From contig NZ_CAMFKW010000005.1 of NCBI RefSeq assembly GCF_945957345.1, forward strand, positions 102,172 through 166,171: 64,000 bases of DNA, in the 5' to 3' direction. The notes under the pieces are model-generated. The model searched no databases. It worked only from the letters and a program-made list of their open reading frames with translations, and was not told the origin of the DNA. Below are positions 9,332 to 18,174 of this stretch, piece by piece (position 1 is the stretch's first letter; the number at the start of each line of letters is the position of its first letter). The translations under genes and the position numbers were made by a program. This DNA comes from an uncultured Allobosea sp. Lineage in GTDB: Bacteria; Pseudomonadota; Alphaproteobacteria; Rhizobiales; Beijerinckiaceae.

Positions 9332-9826
9332 CTATTCTACGGCCTCGGCCGTCACAGCAGTCTTGGGGGGCGTGCTGAGGTTGTTGAAGCGCGCGCGCCC
9401 ACCGGCCGCAGCCGTCTGCAATTGCTGCTTCCAGCCCTTGGAATCGTTGCCGCCGAGCGCGACGAAATCGGCCGGGCGCGCCGCATCGGCATCGCGACCC
9501 TGATAGACAAGCACGCCGCCGGCGGTGACGACGATGTCGCCGCGCCGCAGCGTCGGGTCCTTCAGGTACCATTGCTTGTCGGTCTGGGGATCGAGCTGGA
9601 CGACGGGCGGCTTCGGCTTCGAGGAAACCTCAGGCGCCCGGGCACGCGGCGCCCTGACACGCGGCTCGTCGTCATATTCGTAGATCGGGGAAGCACGCAG
9701 CCGCGGCCCGCCGCCAAAGAAGGCGCGGGCGAGATCGTCGAAGAAACCGGCCGCATGGGCGCTGGGCGCTGCCGCGCAGGCGAACACTGCGGCCACGGCC
9801 CATCGCATCATTCCTGCCCGCATCAT
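9332..9826 (-). CDS. Hypothetical exported protein
   Basis: 164 residues with a Sec signal peptide (MMRAGMMRWAVAAVFACAAA, cleavage after AHA). The mature part begins FFDDLARAFFGGG, has an Arg/Pro-rich middle, and ends with a region containing YLKDPTLRRGDIVVTAGGVL, which resembles a small extracytoplasmic domain seen in rhizobial exported proteins. I do not recognise a named family. Start at 9826 is supported by GGAGG about eight bases upstream. Probably periplasmic. Confidence 0.75.
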   Translation of the reverse strand: MMRAGMMRWAVAAVFACAAAPSAHAAGFFDDLARAFFGGGPRLRASPIYEYDDEPRVRAPRARAPEVSSKPKPPVVQLDPQTDKQWYLKDPTLRRGDIVVTAGGVLVYQGRDADAARPADFVALGGNDSKGWKQQLQTAAAGGRARFNNLSTPPKTAVTAEAVE

Positions 9827-10014
9827 CGCCCTGCCTCCATCGCGTCGCCGTATCAACGACGAGTGGTCGCGAAAGGTTCGATCCGGGTTCACGAAAGCGG
9901 TTAAGAATCTTTCGCGCGCTGAGCCGGCTTTCTCACAACTGCGTGTCTCCCCCTGCCGGCTACGGGGCATCTCGGCCTAGGATAAGGGTGATCCGGCTGC
10001 CGAGGAGCCATGCC

Positions 10015-10581
10015 ATGATGATGCGTGCGCTGCTTGCTGCGGCCCTGCTAGGGCCGATCTCCACTGCCGCCCTTGCCCAGGAAAACTGGTCCCTGTCGAA
10101 GGGCGGCGGGGAGGTCGCCTTCATAGCCCGCCATTTCGGCATCCAGACGGCGAGCGGCCGTTTCGGCGCTGTCGACGGCACCTTCGCACTCGATTTCGAC
10201 CGGCCCGAGCGCAGCCGGATTAGGATGACGATCCAGGCCGCGTCGCTGCGTACTGGCGCCGATCTCGTCGACGGCTTCATCAAGGGCCAGACGATGCTCG
10301 ACGTCGCGCATTATCCGGTTGCCAGCTTCGTCTCTCAGCAGGTGGCACGCACCGGCGAGCGCAGCCTCTCGATCAGTGGCCAGCTCACCATTCGCGGGGC
10401 AACGCAGCCCGTCACCGTCAACGCCGTGGCCGAAAGCGACCCGGCCGGGTTGCGCGCTGGCGGCAATCTCCCCTTCCACGCCAATGCGAGCTTCTCCCGT
10501 GCGGCCTTCGGGATCGGCCGCGAGGTCAATATCGTCGACGATCAGGTCGAACTCGACATCAAGGGCGTGGTTTCGCGCTAG
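10015..10581 (+). CDS. YceI family periplasmic protein
   Basis: 188 residues; signal peptide MMMRALLAAALLGPISTAAL ending at ALA-Q, then a YceI lipocalin-like beta barrel that binds polyisoprenoid or amphiphilic ligands. Recognisable elements: GGGEVAFIARHFGIQTASGRF near the start, the TMLDVAHYPVASF loop, and a C-terminal INIVDDQVELDIKG-like strand. ATG at 10015 follows GAGGAG with seven-base spacing. Followed after 10 bp by a cytochrome b561 gene; YceI and cytochrome b561 genes often pair, suggesting a shared periplasmic redox or quinone-related role. Confidence 0.92.
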   Translation: MMMRALLAAALLGPISTAALAQENWSLSKGGGEVAFIARHFGIQTASGRFGAVDGTFALDFDRPERSRIRMTIQAASLRTGADLVDGFIKGQTMLDVAHYPVASFVSQQVARTGERSLSISGQLTIRGATQPVTVNAVAESDPAGLRAGGNLPFHANASFSRAAFGIGREVNIVDDQVELDIKGVVSR

Positions 10582-10591
10582 GACAGCCGCG

Positions 10592-11134
10592 ATGCGACCT
10601 CGCAACTGGCATCCGCTTCTCATCCTGCTGCATTGGGCGACGGTGGTGCTGATCCTGCTGCAATACGGGCTGTCCCGCCTGATGGGCGACGAGTCGCGCG
10701 ACCTGCTCTCCCGCTTCGCGCTCTACCAGTGGCACAAGTCCTTCGGTCTGACGCTCGCCGGGCTGGTCCTGTTACGCCTCGCCGTTCGGCGCCTGCTGCC
10801 AGCGCCCGCGCCGGTCCCGATGTCGCGTTGGCAGCACATCGTAGCCGCGGCGGTGCAGGGCGGGCTCTATCTCTGCCTGCTGGCGCTGCCGGTCACCGGC
10901 TTCCTCATGGCGGCTGCCGCGCCGATCCAGATCCCGACGCTGTTCTTCGGGCTGTTTTCAGTGCCGCATCCGATCGGTCCGGACCAAGCCACCTATGACG
11001 CGATGCTCCGGGCGCACGCGACGCTGTTCGACATCATGGCCGCGCTCGCCTTCATTCATGCGGGCGCGGCCCTGCTGCACCAGTTCGTCCTCCGGGACAG
11101 CCTGATGCAGCGGATGTGGTTCGGCCGATCTTAG
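10592..11134 (+). CDS. Cytochrome b561 family protein
   Basis: Di-haem inner-membrane electron carrier of 180 residues with four membrane helices. Likely haem ligands are His7 or His14 (WHPLLILLHW), the His in YQWHKSFGLTL, and later histidines in LRAHATLFDIM and AFIHAGAALLHQF. The ATG lies 10 bp after the YceI stop, so the two are an operon. The last four bases overlap the end of the convergent TPP-enzyme gene. Electron partner is unknown; YceI-linked b561 proteins are presumed to move electrons between quinol and periplasmic acceptors. Confidence 0.9.
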   Translation: MRPRNWHPLLILLHWATVVLILLQYGLSRLMGDESRDLLSRFALYQWHKSFGLTLAGLVLLRLAVRRLLPAPAPVPMSRWQHIVAAAVQGGLYLCLLALPVTGFLMAAAAPIQIPTLFFGLFSVPHPIGPDQATYDAMLRAHATLFDIMAALAFIHAGAALLHQFVLRDSLMQRMWFGRS

Positions 11135-12807
11135 GCCTTCTTCTGCGCCGCAAAAGCCTCGGCGCGGATCGTCGAGAGCGACTTCGCCGGAGTGATCGCC
11201 TCGGGGTCGAGGAGGCAGTGGATGATCGCGGGCTTGCCGCTCTTCATCGCGCGCTCGAAGGCCGGCGCGAATTCCTCGGTCTTCTCGACCCGCTCGCCAT
11301 GACCGCCGAAGGCCTTTGCGTAGGCCGCGAAATCCGGGTTCTTCAGCGTCGTCGCCGAGACGCGGCCGGGATATTCGCGCTCCTGATGCATGCGGATTGT
11401 GCCGTACATGCCGTTATCGACGACGACGACGATCACCGGCAGGTCGTATTGCACGGCCGTCGCGAAATCCTGGCCGTTCATCAGGAAGCAGCCGTCGCCC
11501 GCGAAGGCGATGACGGTACGCTCTGGAAAGAGCCGCTTGGCGCCGATCGCGGCCGGGACGCCATAGCCCATCGAGCCGCAGGTCGGGGCGAGCTGCGTCG
11601 CGAACCTGTTGAAGCGGTGGAAGCGGTGCACCCAGGTCGCGTAATTGCCCGCGCCGTTGCATAGGATCGCGTCGTCGGGGAGCTGGCTGCGCAGCCAGCG
11701 CACCATCTCGCCGGGATGGAATTCGCCGGGCACGGGCGCAGGCTGTTCGCTCCAGGCGATATAGGCTTCATGGGCGGCAGCGCCAGCACCCTTCCAGGCC
11801 GGAGCCTTCGGCGGCTCGATCGTGGCCAGCGCGGCGCAGAAGCCGGCGGGAGAGGCGTTGATCGCGAGCGTCGGGCGATAGACCCGGCCAAGCTCTTCCG
11901 GATCGGCATGGACATGGACAAGCGGCCGGCCGGGATTGGGGATGCCGAACAGGGTGTAGGACTGGCTCGGCATCTCCGAGAGGCGCCCGCCGACCAGCAG
12001 GACGAGATCGCTCTCCTTGATGCGGGCAAGCAGCTTCGGGTTCGGGCCGATGCCGAGATCGCCGGCGAAGTTCGGATGATCGGCCGGAAACAGCATCTGC
12101 CGGCGGAACGAGACCGCGACAGGCAGGTCGAAACGCTCGGCAAAGGCCTGGAAATCGGCGATCGCCTCCGGGCTCCAGCGCGAGCCGCCAAGGATCGCGA
12201 CCGGCGACTTCGCCGCGGCGAAGCGCTTGGCGAGATCAGCCATCTGCGCCGGGGCAGGGTGCTGCTCGGTGACGTTGTAGGGCTCGGCGTCGGCGACATC
12301 CGCGAGGTCGGTGAGCACGTCCTCGGGCAGCGCGATCACGACCGGTCCGGGGCGGCCGGAGGTCGCGACATGGAAGGCGCGGCTGATGATCTCAGGGATG
12401 CGCGCGGCATCGTCGATTTCGGTCGCCCATTTGGTCATCGTGCCGAAGACGGCGCGATAATCGAGCTCCTGGAAGGCCTCGCGCTCGCGCATGCTGCCGT
12501 CGATCTGGCCGACGAAGAGGATCAGCGGGGTCGAGTCCTGGTCGGCGATATGGATGCCGGGCGAAGCGTTGGTCGCGCCGGGACCGCGCGTCACGAAGCA
12601 GATGCCGGGCTTGCCGGTGAGCTTGCCGGCGGCCTCCGCCATCATGCAGGCGCCGCCTTCGGCGCGGCAGATGGTGACCTTCATCGAGGCGTCGTGCAGC
12701 GCGTCGAGCACGGCAAGATAGCTCTCGCCCGGCACGCAGAAGGCGTCGGTGGCGCCGTGGATCAGAAGCTGGTCGACGAGGATCTGCCCGCCAGTGCGAT
12801 TAGCCAT
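11131..12807 (-). CDS. Thiamine pyrophosphate enzyme, acetolactate synthase-like
   Basis: 558 residues with the three domains of POX/AHAS-type enzymes: N-terminal pyrimidine-binding domain with the cofactor-activating Glu50 (CRAEGGACMMAEAAG), a central domain, and a C-terminal domain with the TPP/Mg motif GDGCFLMNGQDF near residue 437 ending in the expected VVDN. Thus it decarboxylates or condenses a 2-oxo acid, but the substrate cannot be read. It overlaps the upstream CoA-transferase gene by eight bases, so they are co-translated. The pair recalls oxalyl-CoA decarboxylase with formyl-CoA transferase, but the enzyme looks closer to the IlvB-like group. Confidence 0.88.
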   Translation of the reverse strand: MANRTGGQILVDQLLIHGATDAFCVPGESYLAVLDALHDASMKVTICRAEGGACMMAEAAGKLTGKPGICFVTRGPGATNASPGIHIADQDSTPLILFVGQIDGSMREREAFQELDYRAVFGTMTKWATEIDDAARIPEIISRAFHVATSGRPGPVVIALPEDVLTDLADVADAEPYNVTEQHPAPAQMADLAKRFAAAKSPVAILGGSRWSPEAIADFQAFAERFDLPVAVSFRRQMLFPADHPNFAGDLGIGPNPKLLARIKESDLVLLVGGRLSEMPSQSYTLFGIPNPGRPLVHVHADPEELGRVYRPTLAINASPAGFCAALATIEPPKAPAWKGAGAAAHEAYIAWSEQPAPVPGEFHPGEMVRWLRSQLPDDAILCNGAGNYATWVHRFHRFNRFATQLAPTCGSMGYGVPAAIGAKRLFPERTVIAFAGDGCFLMNGQDFATAVQYDLPVIVVVVDNGMYGTIRMHQEREYPGRVSATTLKNPDFAAYAKAFGGHGERVEKTEEFAPAFERAMKSGKPAIIHCLLDPEAITPAKSLSTIRAEAFAAQKKA

Positions 12808-13990
12808 GCTGCGGCCCTCCCCAGGCCGGGTCGTTCAAAATGTCGTCGGCATGTTCGCCGAGCCTCGGGCTCGGACGTCCCGCCACCTGCCGCACGCCGT
12901 TCATGACGATCGGCGAGGCGACGGTCGGAATATGCCCGGCCTTGGCAGCAGCGCTCGGCAGGTCGACCTTGACGCCGCGCGCCACGATCTGCGGGTCGGC
13001 GAAGACCTCGCCGATATCGTTGATCGGGCCGGCGGGCACGCCGACCTTCTCCAGCCCGGCGAGCAGATCGGCCTTGGCATAGCGTTGGCAAAGCAGGTGC
13101 AGCTTCGCGGTTAGGGCGACGCGGTTCTTCACCCGCGATTTGTTGTCGACGTAATCGGGATGGTCGGCCAGCGCCGGCTCGCCCAGCACCTCGCAGAGCT
13201 TGCGCCATTGCCCGTCATTGCCGGTCGCGATGATGATATGGCCGTCCGCGACCGGGAACACGTCATAGGGAACGATGTTCGGATGAGCGTTGCCGAGCCG
13301 GGGCGGCGGGTTGCCGCCGACGAGATAGTTCATCGCCTGGTTGCCGAGCACGGCGACCTGCGAGTCGAGCAAGGCGAGGTCGAGCGTCGCGCCCTCTCCG
13401 GTCGCATCGCGCTGGCGCAAAGCCGAGAGGATGCCGACTGTGGCGTAGAGCCCGGTATAGATGTCGGCGACGGCATAGCCCGCCTTCATCGGCGCGCCCG
13501 CGGGCTCGCCGGTGATCGACATCGCCCCGCCCATGCCCTGCACCAGGAAATCGTAGCCGGCACGCGGCGCATAGGGACCGTCCTGCCCGAAGCCTGTGAC
13601 CGAGCAATAGACGAGTCGCGGGAAATCCTTGCGTAGAGAGGCGGCGTCGAGCCCGTATTTCGAGAGGCCGCCGACCTTGAAGTTCTCGATCACGACGTCG
13701 GCATGAGCCGCGAGACGCCGGACCAGCGCCTGTCCCTCGGGTGTGCGGAAATCGGCGGTGATCGAGCGCTTGCCGCGATTGGCGGCGTGGAAATAGGCGG
13801 CGGAGAGATGCTCGTTACCGGTGCCCTCGACGAAGGGCGGCCCCCATTTGCGGGTGTCGTCGCCCTCGGGCGCCTCGACCTTGACGACATCGGCGCCGAG
13901 ATCGGCCAGGAGCTGGCCGATCCAGGGACCTGCGAGAATGCGCGCCAGTTCGAGGACGCGCAGGCCGGCGAGGGGAGAGGTCGAAGTCAT
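12800..13990 (-). CDS. Class III (CaiB/BaiF) CoA-transferase, possibly glutarate CoA-transferase
   Basis: 396 residues. Family hallmarks: RVLELARILAGPWIGQLLAD, LGADVVKVEAPEGDDTRKWG, NRGKRSITAD, and the catalytic Asp147 in AGYDFLVQGMGG. These enzymes move CoA between carboxylic acids. It lies upstream of the TPP-enzyme gene (8-bp overlap) and just downstream of the glutaryl-CoA dehydrogenase gene. Bacterial GcdG and human SUGCT are class III transferases that make glutaryl-CoA, so this is a good candidate for that role, by context only. 142 bp containing a repeat separates it from gcdH. Confidence 0.88.
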   Translation of the reverse strand: MTSTSPLAGLRVLELARILAGPWIGQLLADLGADVVKVEAPEGDDTRKWGPPFVEGTGNEHLSAAYFHAANRGKRSITADFRTPEGQALVRRLAAHADVVIENFKVGGLSKYGLDAASLRKDFPRLVYCSVTGFGQDGPYAPRAGYDFLVQGMGGAMSITGEPAGAPMKAGYAVADIYTGLYATVGILSALRQRDATGEGATLDLALLDSQVAVLGNQAMNYLVGGNPPPRLGNAHPNIVPYDVFPVADGHIIIATGNDGQWRKLCEVLGEPALADHPDYVDNKSRVKNRVALTAKLHLLCQRYAKADLLAGLEKVGVPAGPINDIGEVFADPQIVARGVKVDLPSAAAKAGHIPTVASPIVMNGVRQVAGRPSPRLGEHADDILNDPAWGGPQHG

Positions 13991-14006
13991 CAGGTTCGAT
14001 CCGCGC

Positions 14007-14113
14007 CGTCATCCCGGCCGGAGCGAAGCGGAGAGCCGGGATCCATGCCTGACCGCCAATCGGCGATGTTCCGGCATGGATCCCGGGTCGACCTGCGCTC
14101 GCCCGGGATGACG
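14007..14113. repeat. Dispersed palindromic repeat, copy A
   Basis: A 107-bp unit bounded by inverted CGTCATCCCGG (14007-14017) and CCGGGATGACG (14103-14113), with an inner pair around GGGATCCATG / GGCATGGATCC. The same family occurs at 15360-15452, so the glutaryl-CoA dehydrogenase gene is bracketed by two copies. Confidence 0.7.
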
Positions 14114-14132
14114 CGGAGGGGGGTGGTAGGGC

Positions 14133-15329
14133 TCAGAAGAACGCCTGCAGGCCGGTGATGGCGCGGCCGAGGATCAGCGCGTGGACGTCATGCGTGCCCT
14201 CATAGGTGTTCACCGTCTCGAGGTTCGCGGCGTGGCGCATCACCTGATACTCGATCTGGATGCCGTTGCCGCCATGCATGTCGCGGGCCTGGCGGGCGAT
14301 GTCGAGCGCCTTGCCGCAATTGTTGCGCTTGACCAGCGAGATCATCTCCGGGGCCATCTTGCCGTCGTCGAGCAAGCGCCCGACGCGCAGCGAGCCCTGC
14401 AGGCCGAGCGTGATCTCGGTCAGCATGTCCGCGAGCTTCTTCTGGTAGAGCTGCGTCTGGGCCAGCGGCTTGTTGAACTGCTTGCGGTCGAGCCCGTACT
14501 GGCGGGCGCGGTGAAAGCAATCCTCGGCGGCGCCCATGACGCCCCAGGAGATGCCGTAGCGGGCGCGGTTGAGGCAGCCGAACGGGCCGGAGAGGCCCGA
14601 GACGTTCGGTAGCAGGTTCTCTTCGGGAACGATGACGCCATCCATGACGACCTCGCCGGTGATCGAGGCGCGGAGCGAAAGCTTGCCGCCGATCTTCGGG
14701 GCTGACAGGCTCTTCATGCCCTTTTCGAGGATGAAGCCGCGGATCTGGTTGTCATGCGCTGCCGATTTGGCCCAGACGACGAAGACGTCGGCGATCGGCG
14801 AGTTCGAGATCCACATCTTGGAGCCCGTCAGCTTGTAGCCGTCGGCGACCTTCTCGGCGCGGGTCTTCATGCCGCCCGGATCGGAGCCGGCATCGGGTTC
14901 CGTCAGGCCGAAGCAGCCGACCCATTCACCCGAGCCGAGCTTGGGCAGGTACTTCTTGCGCTGCTCTTCGCTGCCATAGGCATAGATCGGGAACATCACG
15001 AGCGAGGACTGCACCGACATCATCGAGCGGTAGCCGGAATCGATGCGCTCGACCTCGCGGGCGACAAGCCCGTAGGAGACGTAATTGGCGCCGGCGCAGC
15101 CGTACTCCTCGGGGACGGTGACGCCGAGCAGGCCGAGCTCGCCCATTTCGTTGAAGATCAAGCGGTCGGTCTTCTCGTCGAGATAGGCGTCATGGATGCG
15201 CGGGGCGAGCTTCTCCTGCGCATAGGCGCGGGCCGTGTCGCGGATCAGCCGCTCGTCCTCGTTCAGCTGCTCGTCGAGCAGATAGGCATCGTCCCAGGTG
15301 AACTTCGCGAGCTTGTGGCTGCCGGCCAT
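14133..15329 (-). CDS. gcdH: Glutaryl-CoA dehydrogenase
   Basis: FAD enzyme that oxidises and decarboxylates glutaryl-CoA to crotonyl-CoA in lysine, tryptophan and glutarate breakdown. 398 residues with the acyl-CoA dehydrogenase layout. Seen: [20 protein letters not shown] (FAD/substrate loop), [28 protein letters not shown], and the C-terminal [20 protein letters not shown], where Glu377 is the catalytic base position and the sequence is characteristic of glutaryl-CoA dehydrogenases. Electrons would go to ETF, not encoded here. Flanked on both sides by palindromic repeats. Confidence 0.93.
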   Translation of the reverse strand: MAGSHKLAKFTWDDAYLLDEQLNEDERLIRDTARAYAQEKLAPRIHDAYLDEKTDRLIFNEMGELGLLGVTVPEEYGCAGANYVSYGLVAREVERIDSGYRSMMSVQSSLVMFPIYAYGSEEQRKKYLPKLGSGEWVGCFGLTEPDAGSDPGGMKTRAEKVADGYKLTGSKMWISNSPIADVFVVWAKSAAHDNQIRGFILEKGMKSLSAPKIGGKLSLRASITGEVVMDGVIVPEENLLPNVSGLSGPFGCLNRARYGISWGVMGAAEDCFHRARQYGLDRKQFNKPLAQTQLYQKKLADMLTEITLGLQGSLRVGRLLDDGKMAPEMISLVKRNNCGKALDIARQARDMHGGNGIQIEYQVMRHAANLETVNTYEGTHDVHALILGRAITGLQAFF

Positions 15330-15359
15330 GGTGTTCGTCTCCCTTGAACTTGTTGCGAT

Positions 15360-15452
15360 GTCATCCCGCGTGCCCGGAGGGAGACCCGGGATCCATTCCT
15401 GAACGGTTCAGGCATGGATCCTGGCTCTGCGCTTCGCTCCGGCCGGGATGAC
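15360..15452. repeat. Dispersed palindromic repeat, copy B
   Basis: Bounded by inverted GTCATCCC (15360-15367) and GGGATGAC (15445-15452); the centre has CCTGAACGGTTCAGG, and it shares GGGATCCAT and GGCATGGATCC blocks with copy A. Lies between the gcdH start and the aldehyde dehydrogenase stop. Confidence 0.7.
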
Positions 15453-15479
15453 GACGCGGATGTTGTTAGATCCTACCGA

Positions 15480-17000
15480 TCACGCATCCACGTCGAAGCT
15501 GACGCCCTGCGCCAGCGGCAGCGTGGTGCCGTAGTTCAGCGTGTTGGTGGCGCGGCGCATATAGGCCTTCCAGGCGTCCGAGCCGGCCTCGCGGCCGCCG
15601 CCCGTCTCCTTCTCGCCGCCGAACGCGCCGCCGATCTCGGCGCCCGAGGGGCCGATATTGACGTTGGCGATGCCGCAATCGGAGCCCTCGTCGGAGACGA
15701 AGAGCTCGGCCTCGCGCATGTTCAGCGTGAAGATCGAGGAGGACAGGCCGGCGCCGACCGCGTTCTGGATCGCGATTGCCTCGTCGATGGACTTGTACTT
15801 CATCACATAGAGGATCGGGGCGAAGGTCTCGCGCTCGACCGGGCCGCACTGCTTGGGCATCTCGACCAGCGCCGGGCGGACATAGAAGCCGCCAGCTCCG
15901 ACATCGACCTTCTCGCCGCCATGGACCTTGCCGCCCTCGGCCTTGGCCTCGGAGAGCGCCTTCTGCATGCCCTGATAGGCGGCCTCGTCGACCAGCGGGC
16001 CGACCAGCACGCCGGCCTCGCGGGGATCGCCGATCTTCACGCTAGCATAGACCTTGGCGAGCTTCGGCACGAGCGCGTCATAGACGCTTTCATGCACGAT
16101 CAGGCGGCGCAGCGTGGTGCAACGCTGGCCGGCTGTGCCCATCGCCGCAAAGGCGATGCCGCGCAGCGCGATGTCGAGATCGGCCGAGGGAGCGACGATC
16201 GCGGCGTTGTTGCCGCCGAGCTCCAAGATGGCGCGGGCGAAGCGCGCAGCGAGCTTCTGGCCGACTTCCTTGCCCATGCGGGTCGAGCCGGTGGCGGAGA
16301 CGACCGGAACGCGATGATCCTGAACCAGGATGTCGCCGAGCTCGCGGCCGCCGATCAAGACTTCGGAGAGGCCGATCGGAGCTTCCGCACCAAAGCGCTT
16401 CATCGTCTTCTCGACGATGGCCTGCACTGCGAGCGCGGTCAGCGGGGTCTTCTCGGAGGGCTTCCAGACGACGCTGTCGCCGCAGACGAAGGCAAGCGCC
16501 GCATTCCAGCACCAGACCGCGACCGGGAAGTTGAAGGCCGAGATCACGCCCACGACGCCGATCGGATGCCAAGTCTCCATCATGCGATGGTTCGGGCGCT
16601 CCGTGGCGATGGTCAGGCCGTAGAGCTGGCGCGACAGGCCGACGGCGAAGTCGCAGATGTCGATCATCTCCTGGACCTCGCCGAGGCCCTCGGAGGTGAC
16701 CTTGCCGGCTTCGAGCGTCACCAGCAGGCCGAGATCGGTCTTGGCGGCGCGCAGCTCCTCGCCGAGCAGGCGGACGAACTCGCCGCGGCGCGGCGCCGGC
16801 ACCTTGCGCCAGGCCAGATAGGCGGACTGGGCCCGGCCGATCGCGGCCTCTGCCTCGGCCGGCGAGGTCTCGCGCAGGGTCACGACGGTCTCGCCGGTGA
16901 TCGGCGAGCCGGCCGAGAGGCCGGCATCGGCATAAGCGCTCTCGGAAACGCCGAGGCGCTTGAGCAGGGCGAGCGTGTCTTTCGGCAGGGATGTGGCCAT
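15480..17000 (-). CDS. ALDH7-type aldehyde dehydrogenase (2-aminoadipate semialdehyde dehydrogenase-like)
   Basis: 505 residues counted from the ATG at 17000, which matches ALDH7 proteins better than the in-frame ATG at 17042. Catalytic Glu260 in ELGGNNAAIVAPSADLD and Cys294 in GTAGQRCTTLRRL; ELGGNNA and TAGQRCTTLRR are signatures of the ALDH7/antiquitin group, which oxidises 2-aminoadipate 6-semialdehyde (AmaB) in lysine breakdown. Also seen: ISAFNFPVAVWCWNAA and VERETFAPILYV. Divergent from a LysR gene and next to gcdH, so a lysine/aminoadipate to glutaryl-CoA route is likely. Substrate not proven. Confidence 0.92.
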   Translation of the reverse strand: MATSLPKDTLALLKRLGVSESAYADAGLSAGSPITGETVVTLRETSPAEAEAAIGRAQSAYLAWRKVPAPRRGEFVRLLGEELRAAKTDLGLLVTLEAGKVTSEGLGEVQEMIDICDFAVGLSRQLYGLTIATERPNHRMMETWHPIGVVGVISAFNFPVAVWCWNAALAFVCGDSVVWKPSEKTPLTALAVQAIVEKTMKRFGAEAPIGLSEVLIGGRELGDILVQDHRVPVVSATGSTRMGKEVGQKLAARFARAILELGGNNAAIVAPSADLDIALRGIAFAAMGTAGQRCTTLRRLIVHESVYDALVPKLAKVYASVKIGDPREAGVLVGPLVDEAAYQGMQKALSEAKAEGGKVHGGEKVDVGAGGFYVRPALVEMPKQCGPVERETFAPILYVMKYKSIDEAIAIQNAVGAGLSSSIFTLNMREAELFVSDEGSDCGIANVNIGPSGAEIGGAFGGEKETGGGREAGSDAWKAYMRRATNTLNYGTTLPLAQGVSFDVDA

Positions 17001-17139
17001 CTTTGTCTTCCAGCGGTCGCGAGCGGGAGCCAAAGGGCGCATGCCCTAGGGCGCATGACATAAAAGCGCGGGAACCGGAGGCCGCCGCGCTTGAGGCCGG
17101 AACAATGCCCTCTTTCATGGTGTGACGGCAACCGATATG

Positions 17140-17159
17140 TTCTCACCACTTGATGAGAA
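17140..17159. promoter_or_regulatory. Candidate LysR operator
   Basis: A perfect inverted repeat, TTCTCA at 17140-17145 and TGAGAA at 17154-17159 with an 8-base spacer. It ends six bases before the LysR ATG, in the region shared with the divergent aldehyde dehydrogenase gene. This is where an autoregulating LysR protein would bind. Confidence 0.45.
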
Positions 17160-17165
17160 TTTATC

Positions 17166-18080
17166 ATGGATGACGCGCTCGTTCCCGGCCGCCTCTCGGT
17201 GCCCTCGCTCTCCGCGCTCGCCGCCTTCGAGGCCGCGGCCCGGCATGGCAGCTTCACGCGCGCCGCGGAAGAATTGAACCTGACGCAGGGCGCTGTCAGC
17301 CGGCAGGTCGCACATCTCGAGAAAGTGCTCGGCGTCAGCCTGTTCGAGCGCGTTAAGAAGCGCGTCAGCCTGACGGCGGCGGGAGCGGCCTATGCCAACG
17401 ACATCCGCGACGGCCTGTCTCGTCTCGCCGCCGCGACCGTTTCTGCTATGGCTTTTCGCGGCGCGGCTGGCGTACTCAACCTCGCGACCTTGCCGACCTT
17501 CGGCACGCGCTGGCTGATCCCGCGCCTGCCGCGCTTCACCGAGGCGCATCCCGGCATCACCATCAATTTCACCACGCGGCTTGTGCCCTTCGATTTCGCC
17601 CGCGAGCAGGTCGATGCCGCCGTGCATTTCGGCGCGGAGAACTGGCCGGGTGCAAGGCTCCATCGCCTGATGGGCGAGGAGGTGGTGCCGGTGGCCGCGC
17701 CCTCGCTGCTGGCGCGCGTCGGCATCACGGAGGCGGCCGATATGCTGCGCGCGCCGCTGCTCCAGCAATCGACCCGGCCGCGCGCCTGGGCGAACTGGCT
17801 GGAGCAACAGGGATTGGCGCCGGAGCGGGCCTTGATGGGGCCGCGCTTCGAGCAGTTCGCCATGATCGCGCAGGCGGCCGTGGCTGGCCTGGGGCTCGCT
17901 ATCGTGCCGCGCTTCCTGGTCGAGGAAGAACTGCGCTCGGGTTCGCTGGTCATCCCGATCGATCGGCCGATCACGGGCCGTGACGGCTATTATCTGGTCT
18001 ATCCCGAGGAGAAGGCCAACCTGCCGACCGTGATCGCCTTCCGCGACTGGCTGCTCGGGGAATGCGCGCCATCGAGTTGA
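17166..18080 (+). CDS. LysR family transcriptional regulator (GcvA-like)
   Basis: 304 residues. N-terminal winged HTH: LSALAAFEAAARHGSFTRAA, EELNLTQGAVSRQVAHLE, followed by a type 2 periplasmic-binding-fold effector domain (TLPTFGTRWLIPRLPRFTEA; FTTRLVPFDFAREQVDAAVH). This pattern is of the GcvA branch. Transcribed away from the aldehyde dehydrogenase gene and followed after 94 bp by an FAD oxidoreductase gene, so it probably controls both. Effector unknown; an intermediate of amino-acid catabolism is the natural guess. Confidence 0.92.
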   Translation: MDDALVPGRLSVPSLSALAAFEAAARHGSFTRAAEELNLTQGAVSRQVAHLEKVLGVSLFERVKKRVSLTAAGAAYANDIRDGLSRLAAATVSAMAFRGAAGVLNLATLPTFGTRWLIPRLPRFTEAHPGITINFTTRLVPFDFAREQVDAAVHFGAENWPGARLHRLMGEEVVPVAAPSLLARVGITEAADMLRAPLLQQSTRPRAWANWLEQQGLAPERALMGPRFEQFAMIAQAAVAGLGLAIVPRFLVEEELRSGSLVIPIDRPITGRDGYYLVYPEEKANLPTVIAFRDWLLGECAPSS

Positions 18081-18174
18081 GGCGCCTCTCGACAAGCGTC
18101 TCGCGCTCGTTCATTCATGCGCGAAATTCACCAACCCGGCTTTTCCCAGCGAGGCCGGCTGCGCGAGGCCTGCC

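Noticed and set aside
11131..13990. Oxalate degradation pair (formyl-CoA transferase and oxalyl-CoA decarboxylase)
   Set aside because: The gene pairing fits, but the TPP enzyme reads like the IlvB-related group and the transferase is shorter than Frc and lies next to gcdH.
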